Source: an uncultured Paracoccaceae bacterium
GTDB lineage: Bacteria; Pseudomonadota; Alphaproteobacteria; Rhodobacterales; Rhodobacteraceae
Assembly: GCA_958439195.1 (NCBI GenBank)
Contig: OY288181.1
Span: 1 to 18,919 of the forward strand
Direction: 5' to 3'
Length of the DNA: 18,919 bases
Shown here in pieces: positions 1 through 7,825 of the stretch. A program made the position numbers and the translations under genes. The notes beneath the pieces are model-generated. The model had not been told where the DNA came from. It saw only the letters and a program-made list of their open reading frames with translations, and searched no databases. Within the stretch, counting starts at the first letter, position 1, and the number at the start of each line of letters is the position of its first letter.

Positions 1-33
1 AATGGGGGTTATGTAGCTAAGAATGTCAGGTGA
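1..33 (+). CDS. Transposase, last codons of the preceding copy (partial)
   Basis: The window opens inside the transposase C-terminus. Codons from base 1 read NGGYVAKNVR followed by TGA at 31-33, identical to the end of every other copy. Another unit, or at least the 3' part of one, therefore lies upstream of the window. Confidence 0.9.
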   Translation, partial: NGGYVAKNVR

Positions 34-136
34 AGGGCATGGCGGGGTCAGGTTTTGGGTCAAAACTGGGCATGGCAGGCAGATGAGCACGAAGGGGCAG
101 AAATAAATTTTGGATGTATGTGTTTGGACATAAAGA

Positions 137-186
137 TGGAACAGGACGGGCCCTATGTACTGGATCTGGGTGCCTGTCCTGTTCCA
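137..186 (+). promoter_or_regulatory. 15-bp stem-loop in the transposase 3' UTR (copy 1)
   Basis: Bases 137-151 pair with 172-186 over 15 positions (14 Watson-Crick pairs and one G-U), leaving a 20-base loop. The stem lies about 100 bases after the stop codon and 27 bases before TGTAA, so it should fold in the mRNA. Its role in 3'-end formation, stability or small-RNA production is unknown. Confidence 0.75.
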
Positions 187-212
187 GGGTTTTTTGGATG
201 GTATAAACCCTG

Positions 213-217
213 TGTAA
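213..217 (+). terminator. TGTAA polyadenylation signal candidate (copy 1)
   Basis: TGTAA is the usual chlorophyte polyadenylation motif. It lies about 180 bases downstream of the transposase stop at 31-33 and just after the 3' UTR hairpin. A pentamer occurs often by chance, so position and context carry the call. Confidence 0.5.
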
Positions 218-237
218 CTGGATGTGACTCAGCATTG

Positions 238-257
238 CAGTGACTCTTGAGTCACTG
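238..257. repeat. 20-bp palindrome, 9-bp arms (copy 1)
   Basis: CAGTGACTC, a TT spacer, then GAGTCACTG form a perfect 9-bp inverted repeat 20 bases after the TGTAA motif. It marks the switch from CpG-poor to CpG-rich DNA. It could be a dyad protein-binding site (the TGACTC half resembles bZIP sites), a 3'-end hairpin, or an end-to-end junction of short inverted termini. Confidence 0.85.
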
Positions 258-931
258 GTGAGCAGGGCAGCCCGCTGTACAGCTTAAGGCCGCTTGGAAT
301 GCTTCGAAAGCCTACAGGGCGGTGCATGGGCTTCTTAAGAGCCTAAACTTTGCAGCGATTATATGCCAGTGCTATTACACGCGGACCTCACCTGGGTTTG
401 TCGTCTCCATCCCTCCTCTTGCGATTCGCGAACAGCGCTGGCAGGGAACGAGCCTTTTGCACCGCTGATGCAAGACACCGTATCATAAGGCTACCCTGTA
501 ACAGCAGCAACACAGCATCGCTGGGTTTTCACTAGCAGCAAGGCTGTGAAGACCCCGACTTGCGGTAGGTCCAGTGACCATCTCAGCAGGAGAAGCGTCC
601 GTGCCAATCTCTTGGTACATGCAGTAGACCCCAGACCGGCCAAAGCAGGAGATGCATATGCACATGCTCTACCTGTGCATAAGCAGTCAGTGAGAATCTC
701 TTCGTTGCTGAATGGCTTGCAGCTATTAACCTTGCTAATTGCGCTACCACGGCCAGAAGTAGCCGTTGCGTTTGCCACAGCATGGCGCATTCACATCAGC
801 GATGCTGCTTTGTGTAGACAAGAACCTAACATACAATGCTTGCTGGATTGGACTTTCATTAAGTCCTCGTTTGCTTGCTGTGCAGGAGGCAACAAGCCCG
901 GCCCTACTGGCTGATTCTCGGCCGGCGCGCC
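258..931. other. CpG-rich stretch without a convincing gene (copy 1)
   Basis: I see no recognisable protein or RNA gene here. The longest + frame has no ATG (it opens only at TTG 350), and the minus frames give unfamiliar low-complexity peptides. It holds a small hairpin, TATGCACA at 657-664 with TGTGCATA at 674-681. A GC-rich stretch (GGCCGGCGCGCC, 920-931) directly abuts the left inverted repeat. Confidence 0.6.
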
Positions 932-1709
932 ATCACTCCGGTACAAAAAGACGTTCCTAAGGTAATTGACTATGCATTCTGCGCACGCCTGATAAAGATC
1001 CCAGGCAGCACGGGACTGAGATAGGGCATAACAAGTATCGCCAAGTGCAGCAGGTCTCAGCGGCACTTGGCCTCTGCTTATGAACACGCAGCTGCTTTCT
1101 TACTTGGGACTTAGCAGTCTTCGCAGCAGCAGTAGGGCACTAGGACAGGTTGCACCTCGATCCCCACACAGTGGACGCAACAGCAAACCAGGCAGCCACC
1201 GCCAGGGGTTGGTAGTGGACCCCTCTACGCCCGTATCCTTGCCAGCACAAAGCCTTAAAGCTTTTGCTACGTAGACAGCTTCTGCATGAAAGCGACACTC
1301 GTTTTCGACACGCTGGCTGCTTCCGTCCAGTTTTGCTGAGTTCGAGTCTGTGCACGGCACGAGCATGGCAAAGCAGCAGCACTGGGGTGCCGTAGAGTCT
1401 ATAGGAGAGAACGCATGCAGGGGTCATGAACCCATGGTATGCCAGCATTGTTTCATAGCGTGGCAGCCTGTCAAAGTTGGGCCCTCGAGTTTGCCAGGGC
1501 GCAGCTGCTTTTGAAACTCCTTCAAATCTCACCCGAGGAAGCACTAGCCCGCGAGAGTAGCATACGTAAATTCAAGTTTCTCGCTCCACAAGCATCCATT
1601 TGAGCTGGGAGAGGGCTTGTAAGCTTTGTTTAATTCCATTCTACAATGTGCTTGAAGCAAACAAGCTGCTAGGGTACTTTCTCGGCACGTCTTTTTGTAC
1701 CGGAGTGAT
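932..1709. mobile_element. MITE-like segment bounded by 23-bp perfect inverted repeats (copy 1)
   Basis: Bases 932-954 (ATCACTCCGGTACAAAAAGA plus CGT) are the exact reverse complement of 1687-1709. Read inward they resemble the Tc1 terminus (CAGTGCTGG-CCAAAAAGAT), with CACT outermost and a self-complementary AT next to it on both sides. The 732 bases between them hold no recognisable gene. Read this way it is a non-autonomous Tc1/mariner-type element inserted upstream of the transposase. The alternative is that the repeats are the ends of the larger ~3.06-kb transposase-bearing segment and these bases are spacer. The flanking dinucleotide is AT, not the TA expected for Tc1/mariner insertion, so the boundary is unproven. 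Confidence 0.5.
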
Positions 1710-2676
1710 CTGGTCAAACTTGACTGTGTTGACTTGCCGCCACCTGTGAGCCCTGTCACCCTTTGCTTGCAGATTTGGATAACACATGGCTAGGCCTAAC
1801 TGTACACCTGCTTGCTCATTAATTAATTATTGTTTAGAGCACACACTGGCTGATCACAATCTGAGCAGGATTTCGCCAAAGTGTGCTGCTTTCTGTGTTT
1901 TGGCTTTAGCTGCAGAATCATGCTCAAGGAGCCCGTCCGCATTCTTGCAGCTGCAGCATGGGCTTCTGGGGGCTACAACAAGGCCTTGGCTCTGGAGAGG
2001 TTTCAGGAAATGATGCAGAATGCAGGACTGCCTATGCCAAAGTGCCCCGAGAAGGCAATTAAGCGGTGGGGCGAGCAGTTAAAAAAGCAGCAGAACGTAA
2101 GGGGGGGCCAGCACAGGTCTGGCAGAAAGCCCAAACTCAGCTCAGAACAGGTCAATCAGCTCATCAAGCAGCTCCTAGGGTGGAGGGAAGCTGGTCTTAC
2201 TGCTCCTTATGCCAGCATAGCGCGGTTCTGTGTGGACAACCCCATAGCAAAGCAAATCAAGGCTGCATCAGGGGGCAGGGACAAAGACTGTCTATAGACA
2301 GCTGAAAGCAGAGATCCCTAGCCTGGGACATGCTAAGCTAACAGTTAAGACCCAGCTGACGCAGGATCAGAAGAACGCCCGCATAGCAGCATGCCGGCGG
2401 CTAGAGCGTAAGCCTTTAAGGGACCTAGAATGGGTGGTATGGGTGGATGCAAAGACCTTGTACGTCAACTTAAAGCATCGGCACGGTTGGATAGACAGGG
2501 CCAGTGCCACCCCAGAGGATCATGTACTACAGCACCGCCTGGCAGGCAGGATAACAAGCTCAACTGTGCAAATCCGGTACTGTGCAGCCGTCAATGCCAA
2601 GGTTGGACAGGTTACCCTCCACTTCATTACAGGCACTACAGGCATGTCTGCCCAGAGGGATGGAAAAAACTACAAG

Positions 2677-3360
2677 GTGAGGGCCTAGCAGTCCACAGTT
2701 ATTAACCTGGGACTGCCACCATACTTTACTTCATAGGCAACATCTAAAATGGCTCTTTTGGCTTTTGCCATCCACTTGTCTTGCCCAGGGGTGATGCGAA
2801 TGAGCCACCAACCCTCTGCAATTGCAGCAGCATCAACAGCAGCATCTTTGGCAGACCTCTCTTGCACTGACTCCCCATGATAAGACTTCCTGTGTGCTGC
2901 TGACCATCCAGCTCTATCAGCACCTTCCCCAAACCCACAAGCCACACATCCACTGCATGTCGCCTTAGACTGTTTTTTTGGGCTGTGCACCCCAATGCCA
3001 GCCCTTCTAACAAGTGACATTCTACAGCGTACAATCCCAGGAATGCCAGATCCTCTAGTATCTTATACAGCAGGGCCTCAAAATTGCTGCGCCTGTGCCA
3101 CAGCTCTGCACAAACCCTGCAGTCCCTGGTTCTGGCATGCCTTGTGATGCTCTGCACCTGCTTGCATAAGACATGCCTAGGGTTTAGGCACAGGCTCCTC
3201 CACAGGCACAGCACCCTGCTGTATTTAGTAAGCTGGGTAAGGGGTACACCCTCTGGCATCACTGTTCTGATGAAACCTGTTCTGGTATGTTCATCATGCT
3301 GACCTCTTTTCCTCCCTGCTTTTTTTGCTGCTGCTGCTATGCATTTTGTGATACCTGCAG
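2677..3360 (+). other. Spliceosomal intron of transposase (copy 1)
   Basis: Same intron as at 6469-7153, one base shorter because a C is missing at 2889-2890. Confidence 0.75.
2685..3259 (-). pseudogene. Intronic nuclease-like ORF, copy 1, frameshifted
   Basis: Same ORF as at 6477-7052, but the missing C at 2889-2890 shifts the frame just after the IELDGQQH motif, separating it from the downstream KDAAVDAAAIAEGW segment. This is probably a read error, because four other copies are open. Confidence 0.6.
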
Positions 3361-3931
3361 ACCAAAGAAGGGAAGGAAGCAGTGGGTCTAACCTCCATGG
3401 AGTTTGAGGATGTCATGGAGCAGATCAGGCAAGATGCAGAGGCCAAATTGGCACCATTCTTGAAGGCAGAAGGCATGGACTGTGGTGACATTCTGTACAG
3501 TTGGGACAACGATAGGATTCATGTGGGTGCTGATCTAGCTACTGTGGTATTGCAGATGACATGAGGCTAGAGCTGCCTGAGTGCAGCTCAGACATGCACA
3601 AAGTCATTGAGCATGTGCATGGTAACATCCAGCGTGAGTTTGATGAGTGGTTGTGGGGCTATACCACTGGCAAGCCAACAGTGGACGAGTGCAAGGACAA
3701 GGTGCTTGAGATCTTTGATCATGTGGTGTCTTCTGACTCAGTCAAAAGGGATGTGTACAGCTTACACAGGAACATATAGGGCAATAATAAATGCCAATGG
3801 GGGTTATGTAGCTAAGAATGTCAGGTGAAGGGCATGGCGGGGTCAGGTTTTGGGTCAAAACTGGGCATGGCAGGCAGATGAGCACGAAGGGGCAGAAATA
3901 AATTTTGGATGTATGTGTTTGGACATAAAGA

Positions 3932-3981
3932 TGGAACAGGACGGGCCCTATGTACTGGATCTGGGTGCCTGTCCTGTTCCA
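3932..3981 (+). promoter_or_regulatory. 15-bp stem-loop in the transposase 3' UTR (copy 2)
   Basis: Same hairpin as at 137-186. The arms are 3932-3946 and 3967-3981, starting TGGAACAGGAC and ending GTCCTGTTCCA. Confidence 0.75.
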
Positions 3982-4007
3982 GGGTTTTTTGGATGGTATA
4001 AACCCTG

Positions 4008-4012
4008 TGTAA
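4008..4012 (+). terminator. TGTAA polyadenylation signal candidate (copy 2)
   Basis: Same motif, 179 bases after the copy 1 transposase stop at 3828. Confidence 0.5.
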
Positions 4013-4032
4013 CTGGATGTGACTCAGCATTG

Positions 4033-4052
4033 CAGTGACTCTTGAGTCACTG
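4033..4052. repeat. 20-bp palindrome, 9-bp arms (copy 2)
   Basis: Same palindrome as at 238-257, unchanged. Confidence 0.85.
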
Positions 4053-4723
4053 GTGAGCAGGGCAGCCCGCTGTACAGCTTAAGGCCGCTTGGAATGCTTC
4101 GAAAGCCTACAGGGCGGTGCATGGCTTCTTAAAGCCTAAACTTTGCAGCGATTATATGCCAGTGCTATTACACGCGGACCTCACCTGGGTTTGTCGTCTC
4201 CATCCCTCCTCTTGCGATTCGCGAACAGCGCTGGCAGGGAACGAGCCTTTTGCACCGCTGATGCAAGACACCGTATCATAAGGCTACCCTGTAACAGCAG
4301 CAACACAGCATCGCTGGGTTTCACTAGCAGCAAGGCTGTGAAGACCCCGACTTGCGGTAGGTCCAGTGACCATCTCAGCAGGAGAAGCGTCCGTGCCAAT
4401 CTCTTGGTACATGCAGTAGACCCCAGACCGGCCAAAGCAGGAGATGCATATGCACATGCTCTACCTGTGCATAAGCAGTCAGTGAGAATCTCTTCGTTGC
4501 TGAATGGCTTGCAGCTATTAACCTTGCTAATTGCGCTACCACGGCCAGAAGTAGCCGTTGCGTTTGCCACAGCATGGCGCATTCACATCAGCGATGCTGC
4601 TTTGTGTAGACAAGAACCTAACATACAATGCTTGCTGGATTGGACTTTCATTAAGTCCTCGTTTGCTTGCTGTGCAGGAGGCAACAAGCCCGGCCCTACT
4701 GGCTGATTCTCGGCCGGCGCGCC
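4053..4723. other. CpG-rich stretch without a convincing gene (copy 2)
   Basis: Same content as 258-931. The hairpin arms are at 4449-4456 and 4466-4473. Both private deletions of copy 2 lie here. Confidence 0.6.
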
Positions 4724-5502
4724 ATCACTCCGGTACAAAAAGACGTTCCTAAGGTAATTGACTATGCATTCTGCGCACGCCTGATAAAGATCCCAGGCAG
4801 CACGGGACTGAGATAGGGCATAACAAGTATCGCCAAGTGCAGCAGGTCTCAGCGGCACTTGGCCTCTGCTTATGAACACGCAGCTGCTTTCTTACTTGGG
4901 ACTTAGCAGTCTTCGCAGCAGCAGTAGGGCACTAGGACAGGTTGCACCTCGATCCCCACACAGTGGACGCAACAGCAAACCAGGCAGCCACCCGCCAGGG
5001 GTTGGTAGTGGACCCCTCTACGCCCGTATCCTTGCCAGCACAAAGCCTTAAAGCTTTTGCTACGTAGACAGCTTCTGCATGAAAGCGACACTCGTTTTCG
5101 ACACGCTGGCTGCTTCCGTCCAGTTTTGCTGAGTTCGAGTCTGTGCACGGCACGAGCATGGCAAAGCAGCAGCACTGGGGTGCCGTAGAGTCTATAGGAG
5201 AGAACGCATGCAGGGGTCATGAACCCATGGTATGCCAGCATTGTTTCATAGCGTGGCAGCCTGTCAAAGTTGGGCCCTCGAGTTTGCCAGGGCGCAGCTG
5301 CTTTTGAAACTCCTTCAAATCTCACCCGAGGAAGCACTAGCCCGCGAGAGTAGCATACGTAAATTCAAGTTTCTCGCTCCACAAGCATCCATTTGAGCTG
5401 GGAGAGGGCTTGTAAGCTTTGTTTAATTCCATTCTACAATGTGCTTGAAGCAAACAAGCTGCTAGGGTACTTTCTCGGCACGTCTTTTTGTACCGGAGTG
5501 AT
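4724..5502. mobile_element. MITE-like segment bounded by 23-bp inverted repeats (copy 2)
   Basis: Same arrangement: arms 4724-4746 and 5480-5502, perfect match, ending 210 bases before the transposase ATG at 5713. Confidence 0.5.
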
Positions 5503-5712
5503 CTGGTCAAACTTGACTGTGTTGACTTGCCGCCACCTGTGAGCCCTGTCACCCTTTGCTTGCAGATTTGGATAACACATGGCTAGGCCTAACTGTACAC
5601 CTGCTTGCTCATTAATTAATTATTGTTTAGAGCACACACTGGCTGATCACAATCTGAGCAGGATTTCGCCAAAGTGTGCTGCTTTCTGTGTTTTGGCTTT
5701 AGCTGCAGAATC
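5503..5712 (+). promoter_or_regulatory. Probable transposase 5' region (representative, copy 2)
   Basis: These 210 bases separate the right inverted repeat from the first ATG. They include an AT-rich tract (ATTAATTAATTATTG, 5611-5625) that could serve as a core promoter element, and two acceptor-like pyrimidine-CAG sites (TTTGCTTGCAG ending near 5566, TTTAGCTGCAG ending at 5708). A short 5' leader intron is therefore possible. The same region is at 1710-1919, 9298-9507, 13093-13302 and 16888-17097. Confidence 0.3.
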
Positions 5713-7621
5713 ATGCTCAAGGAGCCCGTCCGCATTCTTGCAGCTGCAGCATGGGCTTCTGGGGGCTACAACAAGGCCTTGGCTCTGGAGAGGTTTCAGG
5801 AAATGATGCAGAATGCAGGACTGCCTATGCCAAAGTGCCCCGAGAAGGCAATTAAGCGGTGGGGCGAGCAGTTAAAAAAGCAGCAGAACGTAAGGGGGGG
5901 CCAGCACAGGTCTGGCAGAAAGCCCAAACTCAGCTCAGAACAGGTCAATCAGCTCATCAAGCAGCTCCTAGGGTGGAGGGAAGCTGGTCTTACTGCTCCT
6001 TATGCCAGCATAGCGCGGTTCTGTGTGGACAACCCCATAGCAAAGCAAATCAAGGCTGCATCAGGGGCAGGGACAAAGACTGTCTATAGACAGCTGAAAG
6101 CAGAGATCCCTAGCCTGGGACATGCTAAGCTAACAGTTAAGACCCAGCTGACGCAGGATCAGAAGAACGCCCGCATAGCAGCATGCCGGCGGCTAGAGCG
6201 TAAGCCTTTAAGGGACCTAGAATGGGTGGTATGGGTGGATGCAAAGACCTTGTACGTCAACTTAAAGCATCGGCACGGTTGGATAGACAGGGCCAGTGCC
6301 ACCCCAGAGGATCATGTACTACAGCACCGCCTGGCAGGCAGGATAACAAGCTCAACTGTGCAAATCCGGTACTGTGCAGCCGTCAATGCCAAGGTTGGAC
6401 AGGTTACCCTCCACTTCATTACAGGCACTACAGGCATGTCTGCCCAGAGGGATGGAAAAAACTACAAGGTGAGGGCCTAGCAGTCCACAGTTATTAACCT
6501 GGGACTGCCACCATACTTTACTTCATAGGCAACATCTAAAATGGCTCTTTTGGCTTTTGCCATCCACTTGTCTTGCCCAGGGGTGATGCGAATGAGCCAC
6601 CAACCCTCTGCAATTGCAGCAGCATCAACAGCAGCATCTTTGGCAGACCTCTCTTGCACTGACTCCCCATGATAAGACTTCCCTGTGTGCTGCTGACCAT
6701 CCAGCTCTATCAGCACCTTCCCCAAACCCACAAGCCACACATCCACTGCATGTCGCCTTAGACTGTTTTTTTGGGCTGTGCACCCCAATGCCAGCCCTTC
6801 TAACAAGTGACATTCTACAGCGTACAATCCCAGGAATGCCAGATCCTCTAGTATCTTATACAGCAGGGCCTCAAAATTGCTGCGCCTGTGCCACAGCTCT
6901 GCACAAACCCTGCAGTCCCTGGTTCTGGCATGCCTTGTGATGCTCTGCACCTGCTTGCATAAGACATGCCTAGGGTTTAGGCACAGGCTCCTCCACAGGC
7001 ACAGCACCCTGCTGTATTTAGTAAGCTGGGTAAGGGGTACACCCTCTGGCATCACTGTTCTGATGAAACCTGTTCTGGTATGTTCATCATGCTGACCTCT
7101 TTTCCTCCCTGCTTTTTTTGCTGCTGCTGCTATGCATTTTGTGATACCTGCAGACCAAAGAAGGGAAGGAAGCAGTGGGTCTAACCTCCATGGAGTTTGA
7201 GGATGTCATGGAGCAGATCAGGCAAGATGCAGAGGCCAAATTGGCACCATTCTTGAAGGCAGAAGGCATGGACTGTGGTGACATTCTGTACAGTTGGGAC
7301 AACGATAGGATTCATGTGGGTGCTGATCTAGCTACTGTGGGTATTGCAGATGACATGAGGCTAGAGCTGCCTGAGTGCAGCTCAGACATGCACAAAGTCA
7401 TTGAGCATGTGCATGGTAACATCCAGCGTGAGTTTGATGAGTGGTTGTGGGGCTATACCACTGGCAAGCCAACAGTGGACGAGTGCAAGGACAAGGTGCT
7501 TGAGATCTTTGATCATGTGGTGTCTTCTGACTCAGTCAAAAGGGATGTGTACAGCTTACACAGGACATATAGGGCAATAATAAATGCCAATGGGGGTTAT
7601 GTAGCTAAGAATGTCAGGTGA
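5713..7621 (+). CDS. Tc1/mariner-superfamily DD34E transposase, two exons (copy 2)
   Basis: This is a cut-and-paste DNA transposase expected to bind terminal inverted repeats and cleave DNA in the nucleus. Exon 1 (5713-6468, 252 codons) and exon 2 (7154-7621, 155 codons plus TGA) join in phase 0 to give 407 residues. Residues 1-60 and 74-134 look like two helix-turn-helix units separated by GRKP at 68-71, resembling the GRPR-like linker of Tc1 proteins. The catalytic residues are D176 in WVVWVDAKT, D301 in YSWDNDRIH and E336 in SSDMHKVIEHV, with exactly 34 residues between the last two (DD34E). The C-terminus, YRAIINANGGYVAKN, is also Tc1-like. The D176-D301 gap of 124 residues is longer than the roughly 90 of Mos1 or Sleeping Beauty. 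I chose the ATG at 5713 because the frame upstream has only a GTG (5674). A CTGCAG acceptor-like site ends at 5708, so a 5' non-coding exon is possible. Confidence 0.88.
6469..7153 (+). other. Phase-0 GT-AG intron splitting the transposase (copy 2)
   Basis: This intron is inferred from the protein. Exon 1 ends ...GKNYK at AAG|GTGAGG. Without splicing the frame stops at TAG 6478-6480 before the second catalytic Asp. The reading frame resumes exactly in phase after CCTGCAG|ACC at 7153. A CTGAC branch-point-like motif lies at 7092-7096, followed by a long pyrimidine tract (7096-7130). The + strand of the intron is pyrimidine-rich while the exons are purine-rich, as expected if the intron codes on the other strand. 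The intron is 685 bases, and 84 percent of it is occupied by the antisense nuclease-like ORF. Confidence 0.82.
6477..7052 (-). CDS. Putative DUF559/Vsr-like PD-(D/E)XK endonuclease nested antisense in the intron (copy 2)
   Basis: This ATG-initiated ORF of 191 codons lies wholly inside the transposase intron on the opposite strand. Its C-terminal half resembles the Vsr-like nuclease fold of DUF559 proteins. RHAVDVWLVG (D104) is followed by KVLIELDGQQH (E116, D118, G119, H122), then ERSAKDAAVDAAAIAEGWWLIRI (D139, D143, G150-W151, R155), the usual order of catalytic strand, D/H motif, helix and GW-x-x-x-R strand. FEALLYKILEDL at about 60-71 matches the helix that normally precedes this core. The N-terminal 60 residues hold C24, C32, C47-x2-C50 and H55, possibly a zinc-binding module. 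A frame this long, open in four copies, suggests coding. A GTG lies directly upstream of the ATG. The RAP domain has a similar motif and is the main alternative. No membrane segment or signal peptide is evident. Target and partner are unknown. Confidence 0.68.
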   Translation of the reverse strand: MPEGVPLTQLTKYSRVLCLWRSLCLNPRHVLCKQVQSITRHARTRDCRVCAELWHRRSNFEALLYKILEDLAFLGLYAVECHLLEGLALGCTAQKNSLRRHAVDVWLVGLGKVLIELDGQQHTGKSYHGESVQERSAKDAAVDAAAIAEGWWLIRITPGQDKWMAKAKRAILDVAYEVKYGGSPRLITVDC

Positions 7622-7724
7622 AGGGCATGGCGGGGTCAGGTTTTGGGTCAAAACTGGGCATGGCAGGCAGATGAGCACGAAGGGGCAGAAATAAATTTTG
7701 GATGTATGTGTTTGGACATAAAGA

Positions 7725-7774
7725 TGGAACAGGACGGGCCCTATGTACTGGATCTGGGTGCCTGTCCTGTTCCA
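7725..7774 (+). promoter_or_regulatory. 15-bp stem-loop in the transposase 3' UTR (copy 3)
   Basis: Same hairpin, unchanged: arms 7725-7739 and 7760-7774. Confidence 0.75.
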
Positions 7775-7800
7775 GGGTTTTTTGGATGGTATAAACCCTG

Positions 7801-7805
7801 TGTAA
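7801..7805 (+). terminator. TGTAA polyadenylation signal candidate (copy 3)
   Basis: Same motif, downstream of the copy 2 transposase stop at 7621. Confidence 0.5.
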
Positions 7806-7825
7806 CTGGATGTGACTCAGCATTG

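Larger units (their letters stand above)
1..3795 (+). repeat. Repeat unit copy 1 (indel-bearing)
   Basis: Compared with the other copies this one has six single-base indels: an extra T in the run at 526-529, a missing C at 1199-1200, an extra G in 2271-2275, a missing C at 2889-2890, a missing G at 3546-3547 and an extra A at 3771-3772. They cancel out, so the length is still 3795. Homopolymer-type errors clustered in the outermost copy look more like long-read error at low coverage than biological decay. Confidence 0.95.
1920..3828 (+). pseudogene. Tc1/mariner-like transposase, copy 1, frameshifted
   Basis: This is the same two-exon gene as at 5713-7621 (exon 1 1920-2676, intron 2677-3360, exon 2 3361-3828). 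Three indels disrupt it. The extra G in 2271-2275 shifts exon 1 ahead of the first catalytic Asp. The lost G at 3546-3547 shifts exon 2 between the second Asp and the Glu. The extra A at 3771-3772 restores the frame for the last residues. All are homopolymer-type changes absent from the other four copies, so sequencing error is likelier than true pseudogenisation. Confidence 0.8.
3796..7588 (+). repeat. Repeat unit copy 2
   Basis: This copy is 3793 bases long. It lacks one G at 4123-4124 and one G near 4132-4134 relative to the other copies, both in the region without genes. The transposase and the intronic ORF are intact. Confidence 0.95.

Noticed and set aside
52..66. Small hairpin GTTTTG-GGT-CAAAAC after the transposase stop
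   Set aside because: It has only a 6-bp stem, and stems of this size are frequent by chance.
1330..1360. tRNA-like T-loop (GTTCGAGTC)
   Set aside because: The bases on either side do not pair into a T stem, and no cloverleaf can be drawn around it.
4181..4582. 133-codon minus-strand ORF with an ATG
   Set aside because: It is Ala/Leu/Ser-rich with no recognisable motif, overlaps competing frames, and is broken in copy 1. There is too little to call a gene.
4143..4706. 187-codon + strand frame in the gene-poor segment (repeated in copies 3-5)
   Set aside because: It opens only at TTG and contains no ATG. The peptide has no recognisable domain and overlaps equally long minus-strand frames. 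CpG-rich DNA gives such open frames by chance.
4903..5337. 144-codon minus-strand frame inside the inverted-repeat segment, with a 71-codon frame abutting it
   Set aside because: The 144-codon frame starts at GTG, has a Cys-rich low-complexity end and no family resemblance. The apparent overlap of the two frames is not meaningful in a eukaryote.
5579..5806. 75-codon + strand ORF starting MARPNCTP upstream of the transposase
   Set aside because: It overlaps the transposase start in another frame, has no recognisable features, and probably lies in the 5' leader.
6614..6940. 108-codon + strand ORF in the intron
   Set aside because: It is the shadow of the antisense nuclease-like ORF, rich in His, Gln and Pro from its complementary codons, with no motif of its own.
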